From contig NZ_CP019704.1 in the NCBI RefSeq assembly GCF_002005425.1, forward strand, positions 3,147,501-3,211,500: a stretch of 64,000 nt of DNA, read 5' to 3'. The DNA comes from Polaribacter sp. BM10 (GTDB taxonomy: Bacteria > Bacteroidota > Bacteroidia > Flavobacteriales > Flavobacteriaceae). A program made the position numbers and the translations under genes. Positions 55,301-63,051 of the stretch are shown here, in pieces; the first letter of the stretch is position 1, and each line of letters opens with the position of its first letter. Under the pieces are notes generated by a model. It ran no database searches. It worked only from the letters and a program-made list of their open reading frames with translations, and was not told where the DNA came from.

Positions 55301-55758
55301 AATTAAACGATTTTACAAAAGGGAAAGTTACCTATAGATTAAGAGATTTAGAAGTTGGCCCACACACTTTAAAAATAAAAGTTTGGGATACCTACAATAA
55401 CTCATCAGAATTAACGTTGAACTTCGTAGTTGTTAGTGATGCAATTTTAAATTTAGAAAACGTATTAAACTATCCCAATCCTTTTGTAAATTATACAGAG
55501 TTTTGGTTTAACCATAATAAACCAAACGAAAATTTAGAAGTACAAGTGCAAATTTTTACAATTTCTGGTAAATTGGTAAAAACTATTAATAGAAATATTA
55601 TTACGGTTGGTAATTTGTCTAGAAGTATAACTTGGAATGGTTTAGATGATTTTGGTAATAAAATTGGTAAAGGGGTTTATGTTTATAAACTAAGAGTTAA
55701 ATCTACAACAAGTAATTTAGTGTCAGAGAAGTACGAAAAATTAGTAATACTTCAATAA
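52348..55758 (+). CDS. porU: Type IX secretion system sortase PorU
   Basis: A 1136-aa gingipain-like (C25) sortase. Signal peptide MKKNLLLILTVCCALQLNAQ, then a long N-terminal region. The peptidase domain has the catalytic His in FDYFGHGGEDGF (about residues 646-657) and Cys in LLITVTCDFSRFD (about 675-687). A C-terminal sorting-type domain (about 1040-1136) includes NYPNPFVNYTEFWF and GKGVYVYKLRV. PorU cleaves the C-terminal signal of type IX cargo at the cell surface and attaches the cargo. The partner PorV is encoded 46 bases downstream. Confidence 0.94.
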   Translation: MKKNLLLILTVCCALQLNAQVNSSVLASGDWFKFSVDTTGVFKIDRNLLQRIGVSTNNINPQNIRIYGNGGALLPFVNNDFRYQDLQENAIYVEGESDGSFDANDFILFYAKGPHDWVLDTANKSAKHRQNIYSDKAYYFITVGNVAGKRIQNKAINTNSAVTQISNFDDFIFYEKEEINLLGAGTQWFFDDNFNIENTQSFTIPFDKVLANEDIFIRTRAVSNSISSSTLSVKANNTDLYTLSFSGLNPSSLTKAVTSERTAAFSNPTNAITLELNYNNNGNPSANAFLDFIEIYGKKNLLANGKQFGFRSFNQFDASGTVEFQIKNASEIYQVWDVTNAINPELITNESSTSDFTFKANGGVLNEYVVLNSSDFYIPETIENSRIENQNLHALKDINYLVITSKDLVSQAQRLADYHQANSGLSTKVVVLDEIYNEFASGSKDITGIRDFIRHLYTTNSSKDKKLKFVCFFGDSSYDYKDRIANNNNVVPVKLPSQTDDIYHFNLAFSYVTDDFFVMLDANEGSMSSSHTIDVVSSRIPVTGISQAEDVVTKILSYYDESSKGDWRNTVTLLADDIDDDFDIPIQKGVESIADEIKNRKPIFNVSKIYADAFVQQNSSGGERYPEVKTAITNVIEKGTLVFDYFGHGGEDGFAAERILEKPQIQEFNNINTLPLLITVTCDFSRFDNPSRITAGELTLWNKNGGASSMITTTREVFINVGQQFNESLIRILLEFNDEKFTIAESLTQAKNNFSSIQKFFIYSFGDPAMKLAVPEPNIKITKLNGKDISQPLDTLKALSKVSFEGVIVNNSDAVLNNFNGVLSTTVFDKIIDKTTLGNNSFGETLDFDTQDSKLFRGKSSIENGAFKFDFIVPKDIKIALGNGKVSFYAENGTLEKAGYNIDLVIGGINENAPEDTVGPEIKLFMNDESFIDGGNTNASPNLIAVLSDVSGINTSITAVDHDIIGILDGDTTNPIVLNDFYQTELNDFTKGKVTYRLRDLEVGPHTLKIKVWDTYNNSSELTLNFVVVSDAILNLENVLNYPNPFVNYTEFWFNHNKPNENLEVQVQIFTISGKLVKTINRNIITVGNLSRSITWNGLDDFGNKIGKGVYVYKLRVKSTTSNLVSEKYEKLVILQ

Positions 55759-55804
55759 AATATAGATATTTGTAATTAGAATAAAATTCAACAGACAATA
55801 TAAA

Positions 55805-56926
55805 ATGAAGAAATTAGGATTATGTTTATTATTAAGTGCTTTTGCAACATTTAAAATTGCGGCACAGACAGATACTCAACAAACAGGAGGTATTACAACA
55901 GCTACACCTTTTTTATTAATTGTACCAGATGCTAGGGCAGGTGGTAAGGGAGATATTGGTGTTGCTACAAGTGCAGATGCTTTTTCATTGTTTCACAATC
56001 CTGCTAAAATAGCGTTTAGCAATAGACAAATTTATACGGGTATTACCTATTCGCCTTGGTTACGTAATTTAACAGATGATATTTTTATAGGAAGTGGTTC
56101 TTATATTAATAGATTTAGTGAAAATGCAGCTTGGGGTGCAGATTTTAAATATTTCTCTTTGGGTCAAATAGATCTAACAGATAGCAACGGTGCAGAAAAT
56201 GGATCTATAAATCCAAACGAATTTGTTGCAACAGGTTCTTACTCATTAAAGTTAAGTGAAACTTTTGCAATGGGAGTTTCTTTAAAATACATAAGATCTA
56301 ATTTAGCATTTAACGGAACTTCTGGTAATTCTTTACAGCCAATTAATTCTTTTGCAGTAGATGTTTCTGGTTATTACCAATCTCTAGAAGAAAATTATGG
56401 TAATTTTAATGGTAAATATAGAATCGGTTTTAATATCGCAAACATTGGTCCGAAGGTTTCTTACACACCAGGTGAAGAAGATTTTATACCAACAAACCTT
56501 AAATTAGGTGGTGGTTTCGATTTTATTTTAGATGATTATAATACAATTACAACAACTGTAGAGTTTACTAAATTACTGGTGCCAACAGTAAATGATCCTA
56601 ATGATGAAAAAGGTTGGATTGACGGAATTTTTAGTTCTTTTGGTGACGCTCCAGGTGGTTTTAGTGAAGAATTAAAAGAAGTAACTTACGCTTTTGGTGC
56701 AGAATATTTATATAACAATGCTTTTGCATTAAGAGCAGGATATTTTCATGAAAGTGAAGATAAAGGAAATAGACAATATTTTACATTAGGTGGTGGCTTT
56801 AAAACGAATGCTTTAAACATCGATTTGTCATATTTAATTAATTCTTCAGATGTAAATAATCCATTAGAAAATTCATTACGTTTTTCATTATCTTTTGATT
56901 TAGGTGAAATTTACGATGAGTATTAA
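55805..56926 (+). CDS. porV: Type IX secretion outer-membrane protein PorV (LptO)
   Basis: A 373-aa FadL-like outer-membrane barrel. Signal peptide MKKLGLCLLLSAFATFKIAAQ, the PorV-typical TPFLLIVPDARAGGKGDIGVATSADAFSLFHNPAK, and many amphipathic strands to the C-terminal LSFDLGEIYDEY. PorV shuttles secreted proteins from the translocon to the PorU attachment complex. It lies in an operon with porU and is followed by a terminator. Confidence 0.95.
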   Translation: MKKLGLCLLLSAFATFKIAAQTDTQQTGGITTATPFLLIVPDARAGGKGDIGVATSADAFSLFHNPAKIAFSNRQIYTGITYSPWLRNLTDDIFIGSGSYINRFSENAAWGADFKYFSLGQIDLTDSNGAENGSINPNEFVATGSYSLKLSETFAMGVSLKYIRSNLAFNGTSGNSLQPINSFAVDVSGYYQSLEENYGNFNGKYRIGFNIANIGPKVSYTPGEEDFIPTNLKLGGGFDFILDDYNTITTTVEFTKLLVPTVNDPNDEKGWIDGIFSSFGDAPGGFSEELKEVTYAFGAEYLYNNAFALRAGYFHESEDKGNRQYFTLGGGFKTNALNIDLSYLINSSDVNNPLENSLRFSLSFDLGEIYDEY

Positions 56927-56963
56927 AAAATCATAATTTTTTAGTAATTTTAGCACAATATTT

Positions 56964-56993
56964 AAAGCAGTCATTTTTGGGCTGCTTTTTTTG
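56964..56993 (+). terminator. Terminator after porV
   Basis: AAAGCAGTC (56964-56972) and GGCTGCTTT (56980-56988) pair over 9 bp with one G-T pair, followed by T residues. Confidence 0.8.
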
Positions 56994-57003
56994 ACTTTAT
57001 AAT

Positions 57004-57486
57004 ATGAAAGAAATTAAAATATCTTCTTCAGCTATTGTTTATAACGATATAGAAGAGTTATCTAAAGATGATAAATTTTTAATGAATATGGCAATTGATG
57101 CTCGTAAGAAAGCATACGCACCTTATTCTAAGTTTAATGTTGGTGCTGCTTTATTATTAGAAAACGGAGAAATTGTTTTAGGAAATAATCAAGAAAATGC
57201 AGCATACCCTTCTGGTATGTGTGCAGAAAGAGTCGCAATTTGGGCTGCAGGAGCAACCTATCCTGGAGTTAAAATCATAAAACTTGCAATTTCGGCAAGT
57301 TCTACAATTACAAAAGTAGATAAACCTGTAGGGCCTTGTGGTGCTTGTAGACAATCTTTATCGGAATATGAAATAAAGCAAAAACAAGCTTTTCCTCTTT
57401 TATTTATGGGAGAAGTTGGAGAAATTGTAAAAACGGAATCACTTTTATCTTTATTGCCGTTTTCTTTTGATAGTTCTTACTTGTAA
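57004..57486 (+). CDS. cdd: Cytidine deaminase
   Basis: A 160-aa deaminase with the zinc site split as usual: CAERVAIWAAG (Cys, catalytic Glu) at about residues 74-84 and GPCGACRQSLSEY at about 114-126. It converts cytidine and deoxycytidine to the uridine forms in pyrimidine salvage. It starts only 11 bases after the T run of the porV terminator. No promoter box is obvious. Confidence 0.95.
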   Translation: MKEIKISSSAIVYNDIEELSKDDKFLMNMAIDARKKAYAPYSKFNVGAALLLENGEIVLGNNQENAAYPSGMCAERVAIWAAGATYPGVKIIKLAISASSTITKVDKPVGPCGACRQSLSEYEIKQKQAFPLLFMGEVGEIVKTESLLSLLPFSFDSSYL

Positions 57487-57495
57487 TCATTTTTT

Positions 57496-57882
57496 ATGAT
57501 TAAAAAAGATATTTCTTCTAGAAAAGACATAAAATTAATTATTACTAATTTTTATGATTTACTTCTAAAGGATGATTAAATGCTTCCTTTTTTTGAAGAT
57601 ATCTTAATTAATAATCATTTAAATGAGTATTTAGAAATAATTACAGATTTCTGGAACGATATTTTGTTTCAAACTACAACTTATAAAAACAATACAATGC
57701 AAAAACATATAGATAAAAATGCATTTATTAAGTTTAAAAAGAAACATTTTGTCATTTGGACATCGTATTTATTTACTACTATTGATGCATATTTTTCTGG
57801 TGAAATAGCACAGCAAATGAAAGATAGAGCAACCTCTATTGCTACGGTTATGCAACTAAAAATGAATTTATACAAGCCTTAA
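57496..57882 (+). pseudogene. Group 3 truncated haemoglobin interrupted by one in-frame stop
   Basis: A frame starting at ATG 57496 encodes MIKKDISSRKDIKLIITNFYDLLLKDD, then meets TAA at 57577-57579 and continues in the same frame with MLPFFEDILINNHLNEYLEII. The two parts join into a normal group 3 truncated haemoglobin of about 128 codons: FYDLLLKDD is the B helix with its distal tyrosine, MQKHIDKN and KKHFVIW carry the E-F region and proximal His, and RATSIATVMQLK is the usual end. Alone, the 100-aa part from 57580 lacks helices A and B. One substitution or sequencing error would explain it. Confidence 0.8.
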
Positions 57883-57935
57883 ACAACTGTTCTAAATTTT
57901 TACTTTAGAAATAAATTAGCAGTTTGAACTTTCCA

Positions 57936-57955
57936 TTACTATGCATGCATAGTAA
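57936..57955 (+). promoter_or_regulatory. Perfect 20-bp palindrome, candidate operator
   Basis: TTACTATGCATGCATAGTAA is a perfect inverted repeat with no spacer, 21 bases upstream of the TAnnTTTG box of the KASIII-like gene. Its size and position suit a dimeric repressor or activator site. Confidence 0.6.
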
Positions 57956-57976
57956 ATTTAAACAAAATAGCTTTCT

Positions 57977-57984
57977 TACTTTTG
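57977..57984 (+). promoter_or_regulatory. Promoter box of the KASIII-like gene
   Basis: TACTTTTG, 20 bases before the ATG at 58005. No TTG at the standard distance; that spot is just downstream of the 20-bp palindrome, so transcription may need an activator there. Confidence 0.5.
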
Positions 57985-58004
57985 AGAGATAAACCTCTTA
58001 AGAT

Positions 58005-59069
58005 ATGATTTCATCTAAAATTACTGGTACCGGAAGCTTTATTCCTTCTTTAAAAGTAGAAAACAATACATTTTTAAACTCAGATTTTTTAAATAATGAC
58101 GGTTCAAGTTTTTCTGCAGACAACAATGTAATTATAGAAAAGTTTAAAGATATAACCGGTATCGTAGAAAGACGTTATGCAAAACCAGAAATAAATACTT
58201 CTGACATGGCTTTTTTTGCTGCAGAAAAAGCAATTGCAGATGCCAATATTAATTCAGAAGAATTAGACTATATAATTTTAGCACATAATTTTGGTGATTT
58301 AAAAGAAGGTCAAATTCAAGGAGATGCGCTACCAAGTTTAGCTAGTAAGGTAAAACATAAATTAGATATTAAAAACCCTAATTGTGTTGCGTATGATATT
58401 CTTTTCGGTTGCCCAGGTTGGGTTGAAGGCGTAATACAGGCGCAAGCATTTATAAAAGCCGGAATTGCAAAAAAGTGTTTGGTAATTGGTGCAGAAACTT
58501 TGTCTAGAATTGTAGATAAACATGATAGAGATTCTATGATCTACAGTGATGGCGCAGGTGCTTGTATTGTAGAGCAAACCTTAGCAGGTGATTCTGGTAT
58601 TATTAGTCATGCAACACAGACTTTCGCAAATGAAGAAGCATATTTTTTACATTTTGGTAAATCTTATAATTTAAATGAAACCGACAATACGCAATACATA
58701 AAAATGTATGGAAGAAAAATTTATGAGTTTGCAATAACAAATGTGCCTGCAGCCATGAAAATTGCTTTAGATAAAAGTGGTTACGGAATTAATGATGTTA
58801 AGAAGATTTTTATTCATCAAGCTAACGAAAAAATGGACGAGGCAATTGTAAAACGTTTTTATAGATTGTTTAAAGAAAAAGTGCCAGAAGCAATTATGCC
58901 AATGAGTATACATAAGTTAGGTAACAGTTCTGTAGCTACAGTACCAACATTATTAGATTTAGTTTTAAAAGGAAATATAGAAAATCAGGCTGTTACAAAA
59001 GGAGATGTTGTTATTTTAGCTTCTGTTGGGGCTGGTATGAATATCAATGCAATTGTGTATAAAATTTAA
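58005..59069 (+). CDS. 3-oxoacyl-ACP synthase III-like enzyme (KASIII family)
   Basis: A 354-aa thiolase-fold enzyme of the FabH type. The catalytic triad is visible: Cys136 in DILFGCPGWVEG, His in IFIHQANEKMDEA (about residue 271) and Asn in HKLGNSSVATVPTLL (about 306). Cofactor and substrate regions differ from housekeeping FabH (GCPGW instead of the usual A-A-C-A/S-G), so it may use a special acyl starter rather than prime general fatty-acid synthesis. It stands alone between the haemoglobin remnant and guaA. Confidence 0.85.
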   Translation: MISSKITGTGSFIPSLKVENNTFLNSDFLNNDGSSFSADNNVIIEKFKDITGIVERRYAKPEINTSDMAFFAAEKAIADANINSEELDYIILAHNFGDLKEGQIQGDALPSLASKVKHKLDIKNPNCVAYDILFGCPGWVEGVIQAQAFIKAGIAKKCLVIGAETLSRIVDKHDRDSMIYSDGAGACIVEQTLAGDSGIISHATQTFANEEAYFLHFGKSYNLNETDNTQYIKMYGRKIYEFAITNVPAAMKIALDKSGYGINDVKKIFIHQANEKMDEAIVKRFYRLFKEKVPEAIMPMSIHKLGNSSVATVPTLLDLVLKGNIENQAVTKGDVVILASVGAGMNINAIVYKI

Positions 59070-59138
59070 ACTTTTAAATCGAATTCTACTTAAAATGAAC
59101 GAATTCTAATTTCTCGTAAAAAATATCGATTTCTGTAT

Positions 59139-59167
59139 TTGAAATTTAAACTGAAATAGTATTTTTG
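59139..59167 (+). promoter_or_regulatory. Promoter abutting the guaA start codon
   Basis: TTG (59139-59141), 18 bases, TATTTTTG (59160-59167), then CGC and the ATG at 59171. With this geometry transcription should start at or next to the initiation codon. Confidence 0.65.
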
Positions 59168-59170
59168 CGC

Positions 59171-60706
59171 ATGCAACAACACAACGTACTTATTTTAGAT
59201 TTCGGATCGCAATACACACAACTTATTGCAAGAAGAGTTAGAGAATTAAACATTTATTGTGAAATTCATCCTTACAATCATCCACCAAAAAATCAATCAG
59301 AATTTAAAGCAATTATCTTATCAGGTAGTCCAAATTCTGTTAGAGGAGAAAATGTTTTACATCCAGATTTAACAGATCTTAGAGGAAAAAAACCAATGTT
59401 AGCCGTATGTTATGGCGCTCAATATTTGGCTCATTTTTCTGGCGGAAAAGTAGCACCTTCAAACACAAGAGAATATGGTAGAGCAAATTTATCGTACATA
59501 AAAGGTAATGAAACTTTCTTTGAAAACATTTCTGAAGGTAGCCAAGTTTGGATGAGTCACTCAGACACAATTAAAGAATTACCTACAAATGGCGAGTTAT
59601 TAGCTAGTACAAAAGATGTAGAAAATGCCGCTTATAAAATAAAAGGTGAAGATACCTATGCGATTCAATTTCATCCAGAAGTATATCACTCTACAGACGG
59701 TAAACAATTATTAGAAAATTTTCTTGTAAAAATTGCTGGTGTAGCACAAACCTGGACACCAGATTCTTTTGTTGAAAGCACAGTAAACGCTATCAAAGAA
59801 AAAGTAGGTAAAGATAAAGTTGTTTTAGGGCTTTCTGGTGGTGTAGATTCTACAGTAGCAGCCGTTCTTTTAAACAAAGCTATCGGAGAAAATCTATATT
59901 GTATTTTTGTAAACAACGGTCTTTTACGTAAAAATGAATTCGAAAGTGTATTGGCACAATACGAAGGAATGGGATTAAACGTAAAAGGTGTAGATGCATC
60001 GGCACGTTTTTTGAAAGCTCTTGAAGGTATTTCTGATCCAGAGAAAAAAAGAAAAGCCATTGGAAACGCATTTATAGAAGTTTTTGATGACGAGGCCAAC
60101 CAAATAAAAGACGTAACTTGGTTAGCACAAGGAACAATTTATCCTGATGTTATTGAGTCGGTTTCTGTAAACGGAGGACCATCAGCAACTATTAAAAGTC
60201 ATCATAATGTTGGTGGATTGCCAGATTATATGAAATTAAAAATTGTAGAGCCTTTGCGTATGATTTTTAAAGATGAAGTAAGAAGAGTTGGTGCTTCTAT
60301 GGGAATTGATTCAGAATTATTAGGTCGTCATCCTTTTCCAGGACCAGGTTTAGGAATTAGAATATTAGGAGATATTACAGCAGAAAAAGTAAGAATTTTA
60401 CAAGAAGTTGATGCTGTTTTTATAAACGGATTAAAAGAAGACGGTTTATACGATAAAGTTTGGCAAGCAGGTGCAATGTTGTTGCCTGTAAACTCTGTTG
60501 GTGTAATGGGCGATGAAAGAACATACGAAAAAGTTGTTGCTTTAAGAGCTGTAGAAAGTACAGACGGAATGACGGCAGATTGGGTAAATTTACCCTATGA
60601 ATTTTTACAAAAAACTTCAAATAAAATAATAAATCAAGTAAAAGGCGTTAATAGAGTAGTGTATGACATTAGTTCTAAACCACCTGCAACTATAGAATGG
60701 GAATAA
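59171..60706 (+). CDS. guaA: GMP synthase (glutamine-hydrolysing)
   Basis: A 511-aa enzyme from the ATG at 59171 ([20 protein letters not shown]); an in-frame TTG 6 bases earlier lies inside the promoter box and is less likely. The class I amidotransferase domain has Cys in [11 protein letters not shown] and His in FHPEVYHS. The ATP-pyrophosphatase domain has [11 protein letters not shown] (about 220-230), and the C-terminal dimer domain ends KPPATIEWE. It aminates XMP to GMP. Nearly complete identity of motifs makes this certain. Confidence 0.97.
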   Translation: MQQHNVLILDFGSQYTQLIARRVRELNIYCEIHPYNHPPKNQSEFKAIILSGSPNSVRGENVLHPDLTDLRGKKPMLAVCYGAQYLAHFSGGKVAPSNTREYGRANLSYIKGNETFFENISEGSQVWMSHSDTIKELPTNGELLASTKDVENAAYKIKGEDTYAIQFHPEVYHSTDGKQLLENFLVKIAGVAQTWTPDSFVESTVNAIKEKVGKDKVVLGLSGGVDSTVAAVLLNKAIGENLYCIFVNNGLLRKNEFESVLAQYEGMGLNVKGVDASARFLKALEGISDPEKKRKAIGNAFIEVFDDEANQIKDVTWLAQGTIYPDVIESVSVNGGPSATIKSHHNVGGLPDYMKLKIVEPLRMIFKDEVRRVGASMGIDSELLGRHPFPGPGLGIRILGDITAEKVRILQEVDAVFINGLKEDGLYDKVWQAGAMLLPVNSVGVMGDERTYEKVVALRAVESTDGMTADWVNLPYEFLQKTSNKIINQVKGVNRVVYDISSKPPATIEWE

Positions 60707-60711
60707 AATAT

Positions 60712-62346
60712 ATGAAACATCTTAAATTTTTTGTTTTTCTGTGTATTCTAACGTTTACCGTATCATGCGGTCAGCAAAAAAAATACATTCAATATAAAGT
60801 AAAAGAAGGAGAATCTATTGGTGAGATTGCTAAGAAATTAGATATGAAAACCAAAGATTTATTGCGTCTTAATCCTGATGTAGATAAAAATCCGGATGCT
60901 AATACTGTAATTATTATTCCTAACAAGAATATGAATTCGGTAAGTAATTCTATTTCAAAAGTAAAGAATGAAAATGCAACAGAAGACAATTCTAAAGTAA
61001 AGGAAACAGAAAACTTAGACGTTGATTTAATATCAGAAAAAGAAAAACAAAGAAGTTTGTTAATTTCTGAGTTAGAAAAAGAGTTCAAAATTCACGAAGT
61101 TAAAAAAGGAGATACTTTTTTTAGCTTGACGAGGTTTTACAGTGTTTCAAGAGAAGAGTTAATCAAATTAAACCCAGAATTAAAAGATGGTTTAAAACTT
61201 GGGCAACTTATAAAAATTATGCCTTTAGAAGATGTTTTTGAAGAAGAACTGGTTTATGTAGACAAAATTAAAGAAGGTGTTTCTATAAATGCTGCAATTC
61301 TATTACCTTTTAGAGCGCAAGAGTTAGAAGCAAAAACTAGCGATGAAATCTTTGGAAACAGTAGATTGGCAAATATTGTTACAGATTTATATTTGGGTGC
61401 AGAAATAGCAATAGATTCGTTAAGAAAACAAGGTGTAGAATTAAACGTAGAAGTTTTTGATACTGGTAGAAATAGTACAAAAATTAAAACAATTGTTGCA
61501 GAAAATAATCTTAAGAAGAAAGATGTAATTATTGGTCCTTTGTATTCTGAAGAGGTAGAATATGTAGCAGATAATGTAAATGCACCTATTGTTTTTCCGG
61601 TATATTCTAAAAAGCAATCAAAATTTTCTTCTAGTAGAATCATCAAAACGTCTCCAAATAAAAAATTATTTAGAGATAAGTTGTTAAGTTATATAGAAGA
61701 AAGCTTTCATGACGGAAACATAATTATTGTTGGAGATGGAAAATCAACTTCTAACTATGATTCTAATAAAATTAGAGAAGTTTTAAAATCTCACGATTCT
61801 ATAAACAGTGTTAGCTTAATCACACCAAAAGATGGTTATATAAAAAAGCAAAAATTTACAGATGTTTTAAAACCAAACATGAAAAATATTGTTGTATTAA
61901 CAACTAGCGATAAAATTATTATTGCAAGTGTTATAAATAGTTTAATTAGTTTGCCAGAAGAAACAACTGCATCATTATTTACTTTTGATAAGGTTAGCGC
62001 ATTTGATAAAATAGACAATTCTAAATTAGCTAAATTAGGTTTTACCTATGTTAGCGATGAGTATGTTAGAGAAGATTCTTACAGCGCCATGGCTTTTAAT
62101 AAAAGTTATTTAGCTAAAAACGGAGTTCTACCTTCTGCATATGCTACAAAAGGTTTTGATGTTACTTATGATATTCTTGTGCGTTTGGCATCAGGAAAAA
62201 GTTTAAAATCTACTTTTGATGATGGTTATTCTTACAGAGTAGAAAGTAAGTTTGATTATACAGATAAGCTTTTTAAAATAGTAGAAAATAAAGGTTTGTT
62301 TATTGTAAAGTATAATGAAGATTTAACCTTAACAAGAATAAAATAA
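60712..62346 (+). CDS. Lipoprotein with two LysM domains and a periplasmic-binding-protein-like domain
   Basis: A 544-aa protein from the ATG at 60712; an upstream ATG at 60697 overlaps guaA but would put extra residues before the signal peptide. Signal peptide MKHLKFFVFLCILTFTVSC with Cys19 as the lipid site. LysM repeats lie at about residues 24-66 (YKVKEGESIGEIAKKL) and 128-172 (HEVKKGDTFFSLTRFY). From about 190 to the end the fold resembles type 1 periplasmic binding proteins (GAEIAIDSLRKQG). It probably binds peptidoglycan in the periplasm; ligand unknown. Confidence 0.85.
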   Translation: MKHLKFFVFLCILTFTVSCGQQKKYIQYKVKEGESIGEIAKKLDMKTKDLLRLNPDVDKNPDANTVIIIPNKNMNSVSNSISKVKNENATEDNSKVKETENLDVDLISEKEKQRSLLISELEKEFKIHEVKKGDTFFSLTRFYSVSREELIKLNPELKDGLKLGQLIKIMPLEDVFEEELVYVDKIKEGVSINAAILLPFRAQELEAKTSDEIFGNSRLANIVTDLYLGAEIAIDSLRKQGVELNVEVFDTGRNSTKIKTIVAENNLKKKDVIIGPLYSEEVEYVADNVNAPIVFPVYSKKQSKFSSSRIIKTSPNKKLFRDKLLSYIEESFHDGNIIIVGDGKSTSNYDSNKIREVLKSHDSINSVSLITPKDGYIKKQKFTDVLKPNMKNIVVLTTSDKIIIASVINSLISLPEETTASLFTFDKVSAFDKIDNSKLAKLGFTYVSDEYVREDSYSAMAFNKSYLAKNGVLPSAYATKGFDVTYDILVRLASGKSLKSTFDDGYSYRVESKFDYTDKLFKIVENKGLFIVKYNEDLTLTRIK

Positions 62347-62368
62347 TCTTAGAGTTTTAGTTATAAAA

Positions 62369-62403
62369 AAAATCCGATGAAAATTATTTCATCGGATTTT
62401 TTT
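62369..62403. terminator. Terminator between the LysM lipoprotein and TPR-like genes
   Basis: AAATCCGATGAAA (62370-62382) and TTTCATCGGATTT (62387-62399) form a 13-bp stem with loop ATTA, with an A run before and a T run after, so it can serve both convergent genes. Confidence 0.9.
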
Positions 62404-62427
62404 GTGCAATATAAAGCTAATTAAACG

Positions 62428-62943
62428 TTAGATTTTTTTCATCTGTTGTTTCATCATTTGCATTTGTTCTTTTAACATACCATGTTTATCTAATTTTTTA
62501 GCTTCTGCCATTAAATTAGTAGCTTCTCTTTTACGTCTTTTAGTCATTGCAATTCCTGCTAATTGCAACTTAGCCATCGCCAAATCATGATCCATAGACA
62601 AGCCAAGTTTTACAGCTTTACGTAAATATTTTTCTGATTGTGTAATATTCTTTTGGCTTAACATGATACCATGTAAATAATTATAATAACCTTGTTGTTT
62701 TACAATTAAAGCAGCCTCTGGATTTTTGATATAATCTAACCATTTTTTTGTTCCTTCGAAATTCTGTTTACGTAATTGTAAAAAAGCAAGTAAAATAAAC
62801 TCGTTTTTAAAATAAAATAAAACAAAAATTCCTGCTAATAGTAAGATTGAAATTCCGTTCATGATATTTCCTTGTGCAAAATGGTAAACAGCCCAAACAG
62901 AAATTAAACCGGCTAAAATTAATTTAATATTTTTATGAAACAT
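62428..62943 (-). CDS. Small membrane protein with a TPR-like region
   Basis: A 171-aa protein with two N-terminal hydrophobic helices (about residues 8-22 and 28-46) and a helical cytoplasmic part resembling tetratricopeptide repeats (YYNYLHGIMLSQKNITQSEKYLRKAVKLGL, then a second helix pair). The C-terminus is Met/Lys/Gln-rich (LKEQMQMMKQQMKKI). I recognise this as a hypothetical family seen in flavobacteria, with no known function. It lies just downstream of the cytochrome c maturation gene, about 110 bases away. Confidence 0.8.
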   Translation of the reverse strand: MFHKNIKLILAGLISVWAVYHFAQGNIMNGISILLLAGIFVLFYFKNEFILLAFLQLRKQNFEGTKKWLDYIKNPEAALIVKQQGYYNYLHGIMLSQKNITQSEKYLRKAVKLGLSMDHDLAMAKLQLAGIAMTKRRKREATNLMAEAKKLDKHGMLKEQMQMMKQQMKKI

Positions 62944-63051
62944 ATAAGTATTTCTTTTGTGATTTCTAGTAAACTAGAATATTTATGATTGATTTTTTCG
63001 TGAGCAAAAATACATTTTCTTCTTAAAATATAAAGTTACTTCCTTTTAAAA

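Noticed and set aside
59165..59170. TTG start for guaA
   Set aside because: It lies inside the TATTTTTG promoter box, and the ATG two codons later fits homologues.
60697..60711. Earlier ATG for the LysM lipoprotein, overlapping guaA
   Set aside because: It would put five residues in front of a standard lipoprotein signal peptide that begins at the ATG at 60712.
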